Positions 1 through 10,094 are shown, counted from the stretch's first letter. The stretch is 64,000 nt of DNA from Chryseobacterium sp. SORGH_AS_0447 (GCF_030818695.1 NZ_JAUTAR010000001.1:1482501-1546500); one strand, 5' to 3'. Numbers and translations: made by a program. The notes: generated by a model from the letters alone, not told the origin.

Positions 1-281
1 CCGCGCAGGCGGGGATTGCAGGTTCTACGACCATCGGCGACTGGAACCAGATCGGCGGACAGGTAGGAATCGTAGGCCATATTAAAATAGGAAGTCAGGT
101 GAAAATCCAGGCCCAGAGCGGGGTAAACACCCATGTAAATGATAAAGATACCATTTACGGATCACCGGCCATCAGCTACAACGATTATCTCAGAAGCTAC
201 GTCCATTTCAGAAATCTTCCTGAAATCGTAAAAAGAATAAACAATCTTGAGAATAACTCAAAAGATAAAACTAATGAGTGA
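1..281 (+). CDS. lpxD: UDP-3-O-acylglucosamine N-acyltransferase LpxD, C-terminal part
   Basis: The reading frame is open from base 3 and begins outside the window. It adds the second 3-hydroxyacyl chain (N-acylation) in lipid A synthesis at the cytoplasmic side of the inner membrane. The visible part has the last left-handed beta-helix hexapeptide coils (GIAGSTTIGDWNQIGGQVGI) followed by the helical tail with EIVKRINNLE, typical of the LpxD end. Its TGA overlaps the start of lpxC/fabZ by 8 bases, so the two are translationally coupled. Known family: LpxD forms trimers. A separate LpxD-like gene lies a few kilobases downstream. Confidence 0.9.
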   Translation, partial: AQAGIAGSTTIGDWNQIGGQVGIVGHIKIGSQVKIQAQSGVNTHVNDKDTIYGSPAISYNDYLRSYVHFRNLPEIVKRINNLENNSKDKTNE

Positions 282-1671
282 TATGCAAAAAACACTTCAG
301 CAGGAAGTGACACTTTCCGGAATCGGACTTCATACAGGTAAAGAAGTAAAATTAACCATGAAACCTGCCAAGGAAAACACAGGTTTTGTTTTTGTAAGAA
401 CCGATCTAGAAGGTCATCCCCAGGTCGAAGCAGATGTAAACTATGTTGTAGCGACAGAAAGAGGGACAACATTAGAAAAATTAGGCGTTAAAATCAATAC
501 TTGCGAGCACCTTCTGGCCGCTTTGGTAGGATGTGATGTAGATAATGCCATTCTGGAAATGGATGCCTCCGAACCTCCGATCTTGGACGGATCCTCAAAA
601 TTCTTTGTAGAAGCTATCGAAAGTGTAGGAATTGTAGAGCAGAATACCGCCAGAGAATACTTGGTTGTAAAAGAAGTGCTTACGTACAGCGATCCGGCTA
701 CAGGATCCGAGATCACCATCATTCCTTCCGATACGTACGAAGTAACGACTATGGTAGATTTTGGCACCAAAGTATTGGGAACCCAAAACGCTACCTTAAA
801 AAATATTTCAGAATTTAAAGAAGAAATTTCATCGGCGAGAACATTCAGCTTTTTACACGAGCTGGAAATGCTGTTGGATCACGGATTGATCAAAGGTGGG
901 GATATTTCCAATGCGATCGTGTACGTGGATAAAGATCTTACCCCTGAAACAACAGAAAAACTGAAAAAAGCCTTCGGTAAAGACAATGTGTCGATAAGAC
1001 CGAACGGAATTCTTGATAACCTTAACCTAAACTATCCTAACGAAGCTGCAAGACACAAATTACTGGATGTAATCGGTGATTTGGCTTTGGCAGGCGTTAA
1101 AATAAAAGGCAAGGTAATCGCCAATAAGCCGGGACACTTTGTGAATACTCAGTTTGCTAAAAAACTGAACCGTCAGTGGAAACTGCAGAAAAAGAAGAAC
1201 GTTCCGGATTTCGACTTAACGAAAGAACCGGTTTTCGATATCAACGGGATCATGAGGCTGATGCCGCACCGACCGCCGTTCTTATTGATTGATAAAATTC
1301 TTGAGCTGTCGGATTCTCATGTAGTGGGACTGAAAAATGTAACGATGAACGAGCCGTTCTTCGTGGGGCATTTCCCGAAAGAACCTGTAATGCCAGGGGT
1401 TTTACAGGTGGAAGCTTTGGCACAGACAGGAGGAATCCTGGTGCTGGCAAGTGTTCCGGATCCTGAAAATTATTCTACTTATTTTATTAAAATAGATAAA
1501 GTAAAATTCAAAAGAAAAGTTATTCCTGGAGATACGCTTATCTTTAAGATTGAATTGATCGAGCCTATCAGAAGAGGAATTGTTCATATGCAGGGATACG
1601 GTTACGTGGGAGATACGGTAGCAGTAGAAGCAGAACTAATGGCCCAAGTTGCAAAAAATAAAGTTGATTAA
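274..1671 (+). CDS. lpxC/fabZ: Bifunctional UDP-3-O-acyl-GlcNAc deacetylase / 3-hydroxyacyl-ACP dehydratase
   Basis: Fusion of LpxC (about residues 1-310) and FabZ (about 320-465), a recognised arrangement in Bacteroidota. LpxC catalyses the committed zinc-dependent deacetylation of lipid A synthesis. Zinc ligands fit His79 (in EHLLAAL), His261 and Asp265 (RHKLLDVIGD), with His288 (GHFVN) as catalytic base. FabZ dehydrates 3-hydroxyacyl-ACP; PHRPPFLLID and GHFPKEPVMPGVLQVE carry the catalytic His (about 366) and Glu. I chose the ATG at 274, which gives MSDMQKTL; a TTG 27 bases upstream or the ATG at 283 are alternatives. Coupling both activities in one chain ties the supply of 3-hydroxyacyl-ACP to lipid A and to fatty acid synthesis. 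Confidence 0.95.
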   Translation: MSDMQKTLQQEVTLSGIGLHTGKEVKLTMKPAKENTGFVFVRTDLEGHPQVEADVNYVVATERGTTLEKLGVKINTCEHLLAALVGCDVDNAILEMDASEPPILDGSSKFFVEAIESVGIVEQNTAREYLVVKEVLTYSDPATGSEITIIPSDTYEVTTMVDFGTKVLGTQNATLKNISEFKEEISSARTFSFLHELEMLLDHGLIKGGDISNAIVYVDKDLTPETTEKLKKAFGKDNVSIRPNGILDNLNLNYPNEAARHKLLDVIGDLALAGVKIKGKVIANKPGHFVNTQFAKKLNRQWKLQKKKNVPDFDLTKEPVFDINGIMRLMPHRPPFLLIDKILELSDSHVVGLKNVTMNEPFFVGHFPKEPVMPGVLQVEALAQTGGILVLASVPDPENYSTYFIKIDKVKFKRKVIPGDTLIFKIELIEPIRRGIVHMQGYGYVGDTVAVEAELMAQVAKNKVD

Positions 1672-2466
1672 ATGATTCATCAGTTAGCAGCCGTAGACAA
1701 GCGTGCAAAAATCAGCAAAAATGTAATCGTAGAACCATTTACTACCATTGCAGGGGATGTGGAGATCGGGGAAGGCACCTGGATCGGTCCGAATGTTACC
1801 ATTATGGACGGAGCGCGGATCGGTAAAAACTGCAGGATTTTTCCGGGAACGGTAATTTCTGCGATCCCTCAGGACCTGAAATTTGACGGTGAAGATACCC
1901 AGGTAATCATCGGTGATGAAACCACCATCCGGGAATGTGTAACGGTAAACCGGGGAACAAAAGCGCTTGGCTTTACCAAAATCGGCAAAAACTGCCTGAT
2001 CATGGCTACTTCCCATATCGCACACGACTGTGTAATCGGGGATCATGTGATCATCGTTAACGGTTGCGGTATTGCAGGGCACGTAGAAATCGGCGACTAT
2101 ACGGTGATGGGAGGTTTATCTGCGGTTCACCAGTTCGGAAAAATCGGAAAGCATGTGATGATCTCCGGAGGAACTCTGGTACGGAAAGATATCCCGCCTT
2201 ATGTAAAAGTAGCGAGAGAGCCGATGTCTTATGCGGGAATCAACTCCGTAGGTTTAAGGAGAAGAGGATTTACGAATGAGAAAATCTTTGAAATCCAAAA
2301 GATCTACAGAGCGATCTTCCAGCTGAAAATGAACGTTTCCCAGGCATTGCTGTATATTGAAAAAGAAATGCTTCCGACGGCTGAAAGAGATGAAATCCTT
2401 CAGTTTATCCAGAATTCTCCAAGAGGTATCGTAAAAGGATACGGAACGGGCAAGGAAAGGGAATAA
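1672..2466 (+). CDS. lpxA: Acyl-ACP--UDP-N-acetylglucosamine O-acyltransferase LpxA
   Basis: First enzyme of lipid A synthesis: it transfers a 3-hydroxyacyl chain from ACP to UDP-GlcNAc. The 264-residue length fits the family. The N-terminal two thirds are hexapeptide repeats (VEIGEGTWIGPNVTI and similar) and the catalytic His lies in HIAHDC (His118). The C-terminal part is helical (RRGFTNEKIFEIQKIYRAIF). The ATG follows the lpxC/fabZ stop with no spacing, so it belongs to the same operon. Confidence 0.95.
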   Translation: MIHQLAAVDKRAKISKNVIVEPFTTIAGDVEIGEGTWIGPNVTIMDGARIGKNCRIFPGTVISAIPQDLKFDGEDTQVIIGDETTIRECVTVNRGTKALGFTKIGKNCLIMATSHIAHDCVIGDHVIIVNGCGIAGHVEIGDYTVMGGLSAVHQFGKIGKHVMISGGTLVRKDIPPYVKVAREPMSYAGINSVGLRRRGFTNEKIFEIQKIYRAIFQLKMNVSQALLYIEKEMLPTAERDEILQFIQNSPRGIVKGYGTGKERE

Positions 2467-2489
2467 TTAAATTTTTAGCAGCATACCTG

Positions 2490-2825
2490 ATGAGAATTTT
2501 AGCATTATTTACAGTGATCTCTGCCACATCTTTTCTCTCTGCGCAACAGACGGAAGGGTTAAAGACGGAGAAAACGGCTAGAACCTCAATCCTGGAAAGG
2601 AAAATTCCCGGAAAATCAGGAGACAGTTTGGCTAAGAATAATTTAAACAACATTCTGAAACAGAATAATTCGGGCAACTCGGTTTTAGGAACCGCCAGTC
2701 CCTACCATTCCGAGATCCAGACAAATGTGAATCAGCTGAATAATAATGTGAATACATTCAATAATAATGTTTTCAATAGAATGCAGACTCAGGGTCAGGG
2801 AATCCAATTGAATAAAAGAAAATAA
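2490..2825 (+). CDS. Small secreted protein of unknown function
   Basis: 111 residues. The first ~18 residues (MRILALFTVISATSFLSAQQ) look like a signal peptide ending at a Ser-Ala-Gln site, as is usual in flavobacteria. The rest is polar and rich in Asn, Lys and Gln with low complexity toward the end (NNNVNTFNNNVFN). No domain was recognised. It sits between lpxA and efp on the same strand with gaps of 23 and 15 bases, so it is probably co-transcribed. The function is not known; periplasmic location is inferred from the signal peptide. Confidence 0.7.
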   Translation: MRILALFTVISATSFLSAQQTEGLKTEKTARTSILERKIPGKSGDSLAKNNLNNILKQNNSGNSVLGTASPYHSEIQTNVNQLNNNVNTFNNNVFNRMQTQGQGIQLNKRK

Positions 2826-2840
2826 TTATATACAAAAGTA

Positions 2841-3407
2841 ATGGCAACAAGTAACGATATCAGAAAAGGCCTGTGCATCGAGTACAGCAATGATATTTAT
2901 AAAGTAATCGAGTTCCTTCACGTAAAACCTGGTAAAGGACCGGCTTTCGTAAGAACAAAATTGAAGTCGGTAACTAATGGAAAAGTAATCGACAACACGT
3001 TCTCTGCAGGTCACAAGATCGAAGAGGTAAAAGTGATCACCAGAAAATACCAGTATCTTTATGATGATGAGAACGGGTTTCACTTCATGAACAACGACGA
3101 TTTCTCTCAGCTTTACCTTAATAAGGAAATGATCGAAAACTCCAACCTGATGAAAGCAGGAGAAGAAGTGACCATCATTCTTAAAGAAGCTGACGAAACC
3201 CCTCTTTCCGCAGAATTGCCGCAGTCGGTTTACCTTGAAGTGGTGGAAGCAGATCCGGGAGTAAAAGGAAACACCGCAACCAACGCCCTTAAAAACTCAA
3301 TCGTAGAAACAGGAGCTCGAGTAATGGTTCCTCTGTTCATCGAGCCGGGAGACAAAATCAAAGTGAGCACTGAAGACGGTTCTTACCTGGAAAGAGTAAA
3401 AGAATAA
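2841..3407 (+). CDS. efp: Elongation factor P
   Basis: 188 residues, the family length. EF-P binds stalled ribosomes between the P and E sites and helps form peptide bonds at polyproline stretches. The N-terminal KOW-like domain carries the conserved loop HVKPGKGPAF, with Lys32 at the position that is modified in many bacteria. The middle and C-terminal OB domains are intact (QLYLNKEMIENSNLM; GARVMVPLFIEPGDKIKV). A hairpin terminator follows the stop. No EpmA/B-like modification gene is nearby. Confidence 0.95.
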   Translation: MATSNDIRKGLCIEYSNDIYKVIEFLHVKPGKGPAFVRTKLKSVTNGKVIDNTFSAGHKIEEVKVITRKYQYLYDDENGFHFMNNDDFSQLYLNKEMIENSNLMKAGEEVTIILKEADETPLSAELPQSVYLEVVEADPGVKGNTATNALKNSIVETGARVMVPLFIEPGDKIKVSTEDGSYLERVKE

Positions 3408-3427
3408 TTTTAAATAAAATTCACATC

Positions 3428-3459
3428 AATTCGGTTTGCCTCTGCATTCCGAATTTTGT
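3428..3459 (+). terminator. Terminator after efp
   Basis: A 7-bp stem AATTCGG/CCGAATT with a 14-base loop is followed by TTGTTTT. It lies where the longer reading frame of the next gene would begin (a non-consensus extension from 3436), which supports starting that gene at 3481 instead. Confidence 0.6.
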
Positions 3460-3480
3460 TTTATAAGAAAATCAATTGTT

Positions 3481-4383
3481 ATGAGATTCCATTCTCCACA
3501 AAAACTGAATACCATCGCCGGGCTTATCGGGGCAAAGTTTGTAGGTCCCGAAGATTTCGAAGTCCTGGGCACCAATGAAATCCACATGGTGAAACCCGGA
3601 GACATCGTTTTCGTGAACCATCCGAAATATTACGACAAAGCATTAAACTCTGCCGCCACCATTATTCTGATCGATAAAGAAGTGGATTGCCCGGAAGGGA
3701 AGGCATTATTGGTTTCAGATGATCCGTTCAGAGACTTTAACAGGATCAATACCCATTTTACAAGAATCTACAATTTCACCGAAGAACTTCATGATGTGGA
3801 GATAGGCGAAGGAACCCATGTCCATCATTCCGCGGTGATCGGCAACAATGTGAAAATCGGAAAAAATACCCTTATTTTCCCGAATGTGGTAATCGGTGAC
3901 AGAACGGTGATCGGCGATCATGTGGTGATCCAGGCCAACACGGTATTGGGTGGCGATGCTTTCTATTACCGGAAGCTAAACGGCAATTTCGACCGTCTGA
4001 TTTCGGTGGGAAATGTGGTGATTGAAAATAATGTTGAAATCGGAAACGGATGTACCATCGACAGAGGGGTAACTGATTCTACGGTGATCGGGGAAGGTTC
4101 CGTGCTGGATAACCAGATCCAGATCGGTCATGACACGGTGATCGGAAAAAAATGCCTGATTGCTTCTCAGGTCGGTATCGCAGGCTGCTGTGTAATCGGC
4201 GACGAAGTAACGATTTGGGGGCAGGTGGGCATTGCCTCCGGAAATAAAATCGAGAGCGGATCTGTACTGCTGGGAAAAACAGGAGTCAACCGGGATCTTG
4301 AAAAAGGAACCTACATCGGGATGTTTGCAGAAGATTTCAAAACCTACCTGAAAAAAGAGGTGAAACTGAGAAATCTCAAATAA
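3481..4383 (+). CDS. LpxD-like UDP-3-O-acylglucosamine N-acyltransferase (second copy)
   Basis: 300 residues from the ATG at 3481 ([10 protein letters not shown]). It has an N-terminal LpxD-type uridine-binding domain (about 1-100; [20 protein letters not shown]) and a hexapeptide-repeat beta-helix (about 105-270; [20 protein letters not shown]). The C-terminal end is short ([15 protein letters not shown]) compared with standard LpxD. Flavobacteriia often carry such a paralogue beside sucD. The substrate is uncertain: it could be a second lipid A acyl step or an N-acylated amino sugar in another glycan. The terminator after efp suggests its own transcription. Confidence 0.8.
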   Translation: MRFHSPQKLNTIAGLIGAKFVGPEDFEVLGTNEIHMVKPGDIVFVNHPKYYDKALNSAATIILIDKEVDCPEGKALLVSDDPFRDFNRINTHFTRIYNFTEELHDVEIGEGTHVHHSAVIGNNVKIGKNTLIFPNVVIGDRTVIGDHVVIQANTVLGGDAFYYRKLNGNFDRLISVGNVVIENNVEIGNGCTIDRGVTDSTVIGEGSVLDNQIQIGHDTVIGKKCLIASQVGIAGCCVIGDEVTIWGQVGIASGNKIESGSVLLGKTGVNRDLEKGTYIGMFAEDFKTYLKKEVKLRNLK

Positions 4384-4423
4384 ACAAATTGTTTAGATTT
4401 ATCTTTAATCAAAGAAATTTAAT

Positions 4424-4431
4424 TAAATTTG
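4424..4431 (+). promoter_or_regulatory. Putative -7 box for sucD
   Basis: TAAATTTG matches the Bacteroidota -7 consensus TAnnTTTG 42 bases before the sucD ATG. No clear -33 TTG element is visible at the expected distance. Confidence 0.4.
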
Positions 4432-4473
4432 TCTGCATTTAAAAAGTAATAAATAAATTAAATAAATAATAAA

Positions 4474-5346
4474 ATGTCAATTTTAGTAAACAAAGATTCT
4501 AAAGTAATTGTACAAGGATTTACCGGGAATGAAGGTACTTTCCACGCGAGCCAGATGATCGAATACGGAACCAACGTAGTAGGTGGGGTTACTCCGGGAA
4601 AAGGAGGAAGCGAGCACCTTGGGAAGCCAGTATTCAACACGGTAGCGGATGCTGTGGAAAAAGCCGGAGCAAACGTAAGTATCATTTTCGTACCGCCTGC
4701 ATTTGCTGCTGACGCTATTATGGAAGCTGCTGAAGCCGGGATCAAAGTGATTGTATGTATTACGGAAGGTATTCCTGTAGCGGATATGGTAAAAGTAAAA
4801 TCTTACATCGCTGACAGAGACTGCAGATTAATCGGCCCGAACTGTCCTGGAATCATTACTTCTGAAGAAGCTAAAATTGGAATCATGCCAGGTTTCGTTT
4901 TCAAAAAAGGAAAAGTAGGGATCGTATCAAAATCAGGTACCCTTACGTATGAAGCTGCTGATCAGGTAGTAAGAGCCGGTTACGGTATCTCTACGGCAAT
5001 CGGTATCGGTGGAGACCCGATCATCGGGACTACAACCAGAGAAGCTTTGGAATTATTCATCAACGATCCTGAGACGGAAGCGGTGGTCATGATCGGAGAA
5101 ATCGGTGGTGGTCTTGAGGCAGAAGCGGCAAGATGGTACAAAGCCAGCGGTTCTACAAAACCGGTGGTAGGTTTCATCGCAGGGCAAACGGCTCCTAAAG
5201 GAAGAACAATGGGCCACGCAGGGGCAATCGTAGGAGGTGCAGAAGATACGGCACAGGCTAAAATGGAGATCATGAGAGAAAATGGAATCAATGTAGTAGA
5301 TTCTCCTGCTGATATCGGTGCTACCGTAGCAAAAATTCTAGGATAA
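4474..5346 (+). CDS. sucD: Succinate--CoA ligase, alpha subunit
   Basis: 290 residues, family length. It converts succinyl-CoA to succinate with ADP or GDP phosphorylation in the TCA cycle, as a heterodimer with SucB. It has a Rossmann-like CoA-binding domain ([16 protein letters not shown]), the segment [20 protein letters not shown], and the ligase domain with the phosphohistidine His248 in [10 protein letters not shown]. sucB is not in this window, which is common in flavobacteria where the two genes are unlinked. Confidence 0.95.
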   Translation: MSILVNKDSKVIVQGFTGNEGTFHASQMIEYGTNVVGGVTPGKGGSEHLGKPVFNTVADAVEKAGANVSIIFVPPAFAADAIMEAAEAGIKVIVCITEGIPVADMVKVKSYIADRDCRLIGPNCPGIITSEEAKIGIMPGFVFKKGKVGIVSKSGTLTYEAADQVVRAGYGISTAIGIGGDPIIGTTTREALELFINDPETEAVVMIGEIGGGLEAEAARWYKASGSTKPVVGFIAGQTAPKGRTMGHAGAIVGGAEDTAQAKMEIMRENGINVVDSPADIGATVAKILG

Positions 5347-5363
5347 TTTAAAAACATAACCAT

Positions 5364-6032
5364 ATGAAAAAATTTTTATTAGCCTCCGCATTGGCCTTTT
5401 CTGCAATGTCTTTCGCACAGATCGATTTCAGCAGTACAAGATTCGGTATTATTGCCGGGGGCAACTATTCCGGGGTGAAAAATGCACATAACCCGTCAGG
5501 TCCGAGATTCGGATTCCAGGGCGGTGTATTGGCTTTAGTTCCGATCGGTTCCGAGAATCAGTTTTTCTTACAGCCAGAAGTTACTTACTACGGTGCGGGA
5601 GAAACAGGAAAGGATAAAGACGCAAAAGGAGTAGACGGTTATAACGCTGTGTATGCCAATAACTACCTGAGCGTTCCGATTTATTTTAAAGCCTATTTTT
5701 CTGAAGCAGAATCAGAATTCTTTGGAATGATCGGTCCGAGATTCAACTTTCTGATGAGCCAGAATGTAAAGAACGTACCGGTATTAAGACCTTATTACGA
5801 CCCGAATTTTGTTGATCCCGCCTATCCGGACGTAAACGGAAAAGCGAGCAAATTTAATTTTGGCGTAGGAATAGGAGTAGGATACAGCTACAAAAGGCAG
5901 CTTGAACTTGCCGCAAAATATGATTTCGGATTAAGCAATACCTATCCAGGGCTTGATAAAGAGCCGAAAGGTACTACCAAATCAAAATCTGAGCAGGTTC
6001 TTAGTGTAACCTTAAGCTATATCTTCAACTAA
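5364..6032 (+). CDS. Outer-membrane beta-barrel protein (PorT/OmpA-like barrel)
   Basis: 222 residues with a signal peptide (MKKFLLASALAFSAMSFAQ). The rest alternates hydrophobic and polar residues in strands (FGIIAGGNYSGV; KFNFGVGIGVGYSYKRQLEL) and ends with an aromatic C-terminal strand (VLSVTLSYIFN), as in outer-membrane barrels of the OMP_b-brl_2/PorT type. It starts 17 bases after sucD without a terminator between them, so it may be co-transcribed. The cargo or role cannot be told from the sequence. Confidence 0.8.
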   Translation: MKKFLLASALAFSAMSFAQIDFSSTRFGIIAGGNYSGVKNAHNPSGPRFGFQGGVLALVPIGSENQFFLQPEVTYYGAGETGKDKDAKGVDGYNAVYANNYLSVPIYFKAYFSEAESEFFGMIGPRFNFLMSQNVKNVPVLRPYYDPNFVDPAYPDVNGKASKFNFGVGIGVGYSYKRQLELAAKYDFGLSNTYPGLDKEPKGTTKSKSEQVLSVTLSYIFN

Positions 6033-6056
6033 AAATTTATTTCAGGTTGAAAAATA

Positions 6057-6089
6057 AAAAATCCCGGAACTTTTGGTTTCGGGATTTTT
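6057..6089. terminator. Bidirectional terminator
   Basis: A stem AAAATCCCG/CGGGATTTT with A and T runs on the two sides lies between convergent genes, so it can end transcription from both. Confidence 0.8.
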
Positions 6090-6188
6090 GTTTATAAATA
6101 ATTTTAAAATTCTCACGTATTAATCTGAGATTTAACGATGCAGTAATCTGATCCGATGTTTTTAAAATCTCGGAGATTCAGATGAAAA

Positions 6189-7499
6189 TTATCCTTTAAT
6201 CCATTTCCAGATTTCTTTTAACGTTGCTTTATTTCCATACATTAAAATTCCGACCCTGTAAATTTTCCCGGCCAGGAAGATCATGAAAATTGTTGTTCCC
6301 AAAAGCAGTACAATCGATAGGATAATCTGCCAAGCGGGTACCCCGTAAGGAATTCTCGCAATCATCGCAACCGGTGAAGTAAATGGGATAATAGAAAGCC
6401 AGAAGCCAAGTGGGCCATCCGGATTGTTCATAAATGTAAAACTTCCGTACATCCCCACCATTAAAGGCAAAATAGCAAATAAGGTAAACTGCTGCGTTTC
6501 GGTCTCATTATCTACTGCAGAGCCGATCGCTGCATAAATAGAGCTGTAAAAAATATATCCCAACAGGAAAAATACAATGAATACGAAAATAATCAACGGG
6601 AAATTAAGCTCCAGCAGGCTGTGGGAAATCTGGGTTCCCATCTGCAGGATATCAAATTTACTCATCATTTCCTCATTACCGCCAGGAATATTTTTCGGAA
6701 TTGTTGAGAACCCTGTATTCAGAACCAATGCTCCGATAACGGACATTGTAATCCAAACCAAAAACTGCGTCAGTGCAACCATCGTCACGCCAAGGATTTT
6801 TCCCATCATCAGCTCGAAAGGCTTTACAGAAGAGATAATAATTTCCACCACCCGGTTGTTTTTTTCCTCCAATACGCTTCTCATCACCCGGACTCCGTAG
6901 ATAATAATGAACATAAAAGTAACATACATCAGAAGCATGCTCAGAACACTTTTTACCCCAAAAGCAAGATCTGAGTCTTCCTTATTATTTTCGGAAACAT
7001 TAATGGTTTTTAAACTAAAACCTTTATCGAGATTATCCAGTTGGATTTCAGCAATACCCAGTTTTTTAATCTTTTCCTTTTTAATGACCTCATTGATGTC
7101 CGAAGCGATTTTCTGCTTCGTATCAAAGCCTATTTTATTGTTGATCACCAGCCTTGTATTCTGCAAAAGCCCATCATAGTTTTGGTCTCTTAATTCCGGC
7201 AGAATCAATATCCCGTCCAATGATTCATTGCTTTTCAGGTTATTCATTTTAGCCTTCTCATCTGCCATGGAAACGAAAACGTATTCAAGCTTATCGGTAG
7301 ATTTTAGTTGATTTTTAAATAGTCCGCTTTTATCTACTACCTCAATGATATTGTGTGACTCATTCGCTTTGAACATCAGCCCGATCACACTGGCAAAACC
7401 GATTAAAAGGATAGGAGCCAGCAAAGTAAGTATAATGAAGGATTTTTTCTTAACCTGCGTAAGAAACTCCCTTTTTGTAATTAAAAAAATATTATTCAT
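6189..7499 (-). CDS. ABC-2 type transporter permease (NatB-like)
   Basis: 436 residues. An N-terminal membrane helix (about 20-45; FIILTLLAPILLIGFASVIG) is followed by a long periplasmic domain (about 45-175) and five or six C-terminal helices (about 180-430). This is the layout of NatB/YhaP-type ABC-2 permeases of Na+ or drug efflux systems. The ATPase gene lies just upstream with 2 bases between, so they form one operon. Substrate not known. Confidence 0.85.
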   Translation of the reverse strand: MNNIFLITKREFLTQVKKKSFIILTLLAPILLIGFASVIGLMFKANESHNIIEVVDKSGLFKNQLKSTDKLEYVFVSMADEKAKMNNLKSNESLDGILILPELRDQNYDGLLQNTRLVINNKIGFDTKQKIASDINEVIKKEKIKKLGIAEIQLDNLDKGFSLKTINVSENNKEDSDLAFGVKSVLSMLLMYVTFMFIIIYGVRVMRSVLEEKNNRVVEIIISSVKPFELMMGKILGVTMVALTQFLVWITMSVIGALVLNTGFSTIPKNIPGGNEEMMSKFDILQMGTQISHSLLELNFPLIIFVFIVFFLLGYIFYSSIYAAIGSAVDNETETQQFTLFAILPLMVGMYGSFTFMNNPDGPLGFWLSIIPFTSPVAMIARIPYGVPAWQIILSIVLLLGTTIFMIFLAGKIYRVGILMYGNKATLKEIWKWIKG

Positions 7500-7501
7500 G
7501 A

Positions 7502-8413
7502 TTAAGAATCGGTGCTTACCGCATTAATAAAAACTTCATTCATGCTCGGAATTTTTTCATCGAATGATCTTACCTTTCCTACGTTGATCAGGTCCAAGAG
7601 AATGTGGTTCTGATCGGCTGCATTTTTCAGGTCAAAAGAAAGAAGACTGTTCTCATGATTCATATTGAAAATCTCGTATTTGCTCCTGAAAGCTTCCAGC
7701 TGGGAATCATTTACGTCAGAAAGGGTAATCCCGAAAATATTTTTTTTGAATTTTTCCCGAACATCGAAAACCCGCCCGTCGATAATCTTTTTGGAATGAT
7801 TGATCAGAGCAACATAATCACACATTTCTTCCACACTTTCCATCCGGTGGGTCGATAGGATGATGGTCGTTCCGTTGTTTTTCAGGTCGATGATTTGGTC
7901 TTTGATCAGATTGGCATTTACAGGATCAAAACCCGAAAACGGCTCATCAAGGATCAGGAGATGCGGACGGTGGAGAATGGTTACTACAAACTGGATTTTT
8001 TGAGCCATCCCTTTAGAAAGTTCAGACAGTTTTTTCTTCCACCACTGGTCGATATGAAGTTTGTCGAACCATTTTTTGGCTTCCTGAAGCGCATCGCTCT
8101 TTTTCATACCTTTCAGCTCACCGAAATAAAGAAGCTGGTCGCCGACCGTCATGTTTTTATACAATCCGCGTTCTTCAGGCATGTAGCCGATGTCTTTGAT
8201 ATGGTCTGGATTGAGATTTTGTCCGTTGATCTGGATGTTTCCGGAATCAGCCTGCGTAATCTGATTGATGATGCGGATGAAAGAGGTTTTCCCGGCTCCG
8301 TTCGGACCCAGAAGACCATATACGCTGCCTTTCGGAACATGGATGCTGAAATCATCCAAAGCCACCTTTTTGCCTGCATTGTAGGTCTTTCTTATATGTT
8401 CGGCTTTTAGCAT
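7502..8413 (-). CDS. ABC transporter ATP-binding protein (NatA-like)
   Basis: 303 residues. Walker A is GPNGAGKTS, the signature ELSKGMAQK replaces the usual LSGGQ form (this is common in NatA-type ATPases), Walker B is LLILDEPFSG, and the switch His lies in STHRMES. A C-terminal extension of about 80 residues (DUF4162-like) follows, which is also found in ABC-2 drug or Na+ exporter ATPases. Works with the adjacent permease at the inner membrane. Confidence 0.85.
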   Translation of the reverse strand: MLKAEHIRKTYNAGKKVALDDFSIHVPKGSVYGLLGPNGAGKTSFIRIINQITQADSGNIQINGQNLNPDHIKDIGYMPEERGLYKNMTVGDQLLYFGELKGMKKSDALQEAKKWFDKLHIDQWWKKKLSELSKGMAQKIQFVVTILHRPHLLILDEPFSGFDPVNANLIKDQIIDLKNNGTTIILSTHRMESVEEMCDYVALINHSKKIIDGRVFDVREKFKKNIFGITLSDVNDSQLEAFRSKYEIFNMNHENSLLSFDLKNAADQNHILLDLINVGKVRSFDEKIPSMNEVFINAVSTDS

Positions 8414-8478
8414 TAATCTGTTTTTATAATTAGTATAAAAATGTTCCGAAAGTTACGGAATAATTAAGCTAAAAGAAA

Positions 8479-8502
8479 AAATCCTGATGATTATCAGGAT
8501 TT
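8479..8502 (-). terminator. Terminator for the small T9SS-tail gene
   Basis: A 10-bp perfect stem AAATCCTGAT/ATCAGGATTT with a 4-base loop, followed on the minus strand by a T-rich run (complement of AAAAGAAAAA). It directly follows the stop of the gene on that strand. Confidence 0.75.
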
Positions 8503-8505
8503 AAT

Positions 8506-8859
8506 TTATTGTTTTACAATTTGCGTGACCTTCATGGTGTTGTCACTCAAAATATACCGGATCAGGTATTTACCGGGCTTTAATTTTTCAATATTGATCT
8601 CCCCTGAATTCATGTTTACCGAATAGCTGGCGACCTGTGTACCTAAAATAGAATAAAAAATTACGCTTTTTATTTTTAGGTTCTGATCTTTTGCTTTAAC
8701 GATAAGAAAGTCCTTAGCAGGATTTGGATAAGCAACAAGTACCCCATCATCAGACTTCTGAGAGAAGGCAGCCGGCTCCTTAATTTGCGCCTTTACATTG
8801 TTGGAAAATCCAACAAAACCGGCTAAAAAGATTAACAAAAGTAAAAGTTTTCTCATCAA
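8506..8859 (-). CDS. Small exported protein made almost entirely of a T9SS type A sorting domain
   Basis: 117 residues. A signal peptide (MMRKLLLLLIFLAGFVGF, cleavage likely after KAQ) is followed by ~20 linker residues, then a type A T9SS C-terminal sorting domain starting at VAYPNPAKDFLIV and ending KVTQIVKQ. There is no room for a passenger domain. Known T9SS substrates carry this tail after a large secreted domain, so this is an orphan tail. It may be a real small surface protein or the remnant of a larger one. ATG at 8859 or 8856 are both possible. Confidence 0.8.
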   Translation of the reverse strand: MMRKLLLLLIFLAGFVGFSNNVKAQIKEPAAFSQKSDDGVLVAYPNPAKDFLIVKAKDQNLKIKSVIFYSILGTQVASYSVNMNSGEINIEKLKPGKYLIRYILSDNTMKVTQIVKQ

Positions 8860-8938
8860 ATTATAATTTCTTAGGAATATTTAAACAAAACTAATTAATT
8901 CTATAATGCTACGCAATAGTTTTTTATAATACTTGTAG

Positions 8939-8946
8939 TAAATTTG
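8939..8946 (+). promoter_or_regulatory. Putative -7 box for hemB
   Basis: TAAATTTG, a match to TAnnTTTG, lies 30 bases before the hemB ATG. No convincing -33 element was seen. Confidence 0.4.
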
Positions 8947-8952
8947 TATTAA

Positions 8953-9966
<1,014 letters not shown>

Positions 9967-9983
9967 TATTATTTGCTTTAAAT

Positions 9984-10026
9984 AAAATGAGAGGCTGTTC
10001 TGATCATATGGACAGCCTCTCATTTT
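9984..10026 (+). terminator. Terminator after hemB
   Basis: An inverted repeat with arms AAAATGAGAGGCTGT and its complement around a ~13-base loop, ending in TTTTGTTG. Confidence 0.85.
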
Positions 10027-10040
10027 GTTGTATGATAGTG

Positions 10041-10073
10041 AAACCTCACAGGTTTCAAAAACCTGTGAGGTTT
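10041..10073. repeat. Perfect 15-bp palindromic hairpin
   Basis: Arms AAACCTCACAGGTTT and its exact complement around a 3-base CAA loop. It follows the hemB terminator and precedes the convergent GG-leader gene. It looks like a REP-type intergenic element; a degenerate half (ACCGGTGAGGTTT) is found near 20365. Confidence 0.7.
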
Positions 10074-10094
10074 GATTGAGCAGATATCTTCATA

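Noticed and set aside
3436..3480. Longer start of the second LpxD-like gene
   Set aside because: The extra 15 codons overlap the efp terminator hairpin and read as non-coding; the ATG at 3481 fits the family start.
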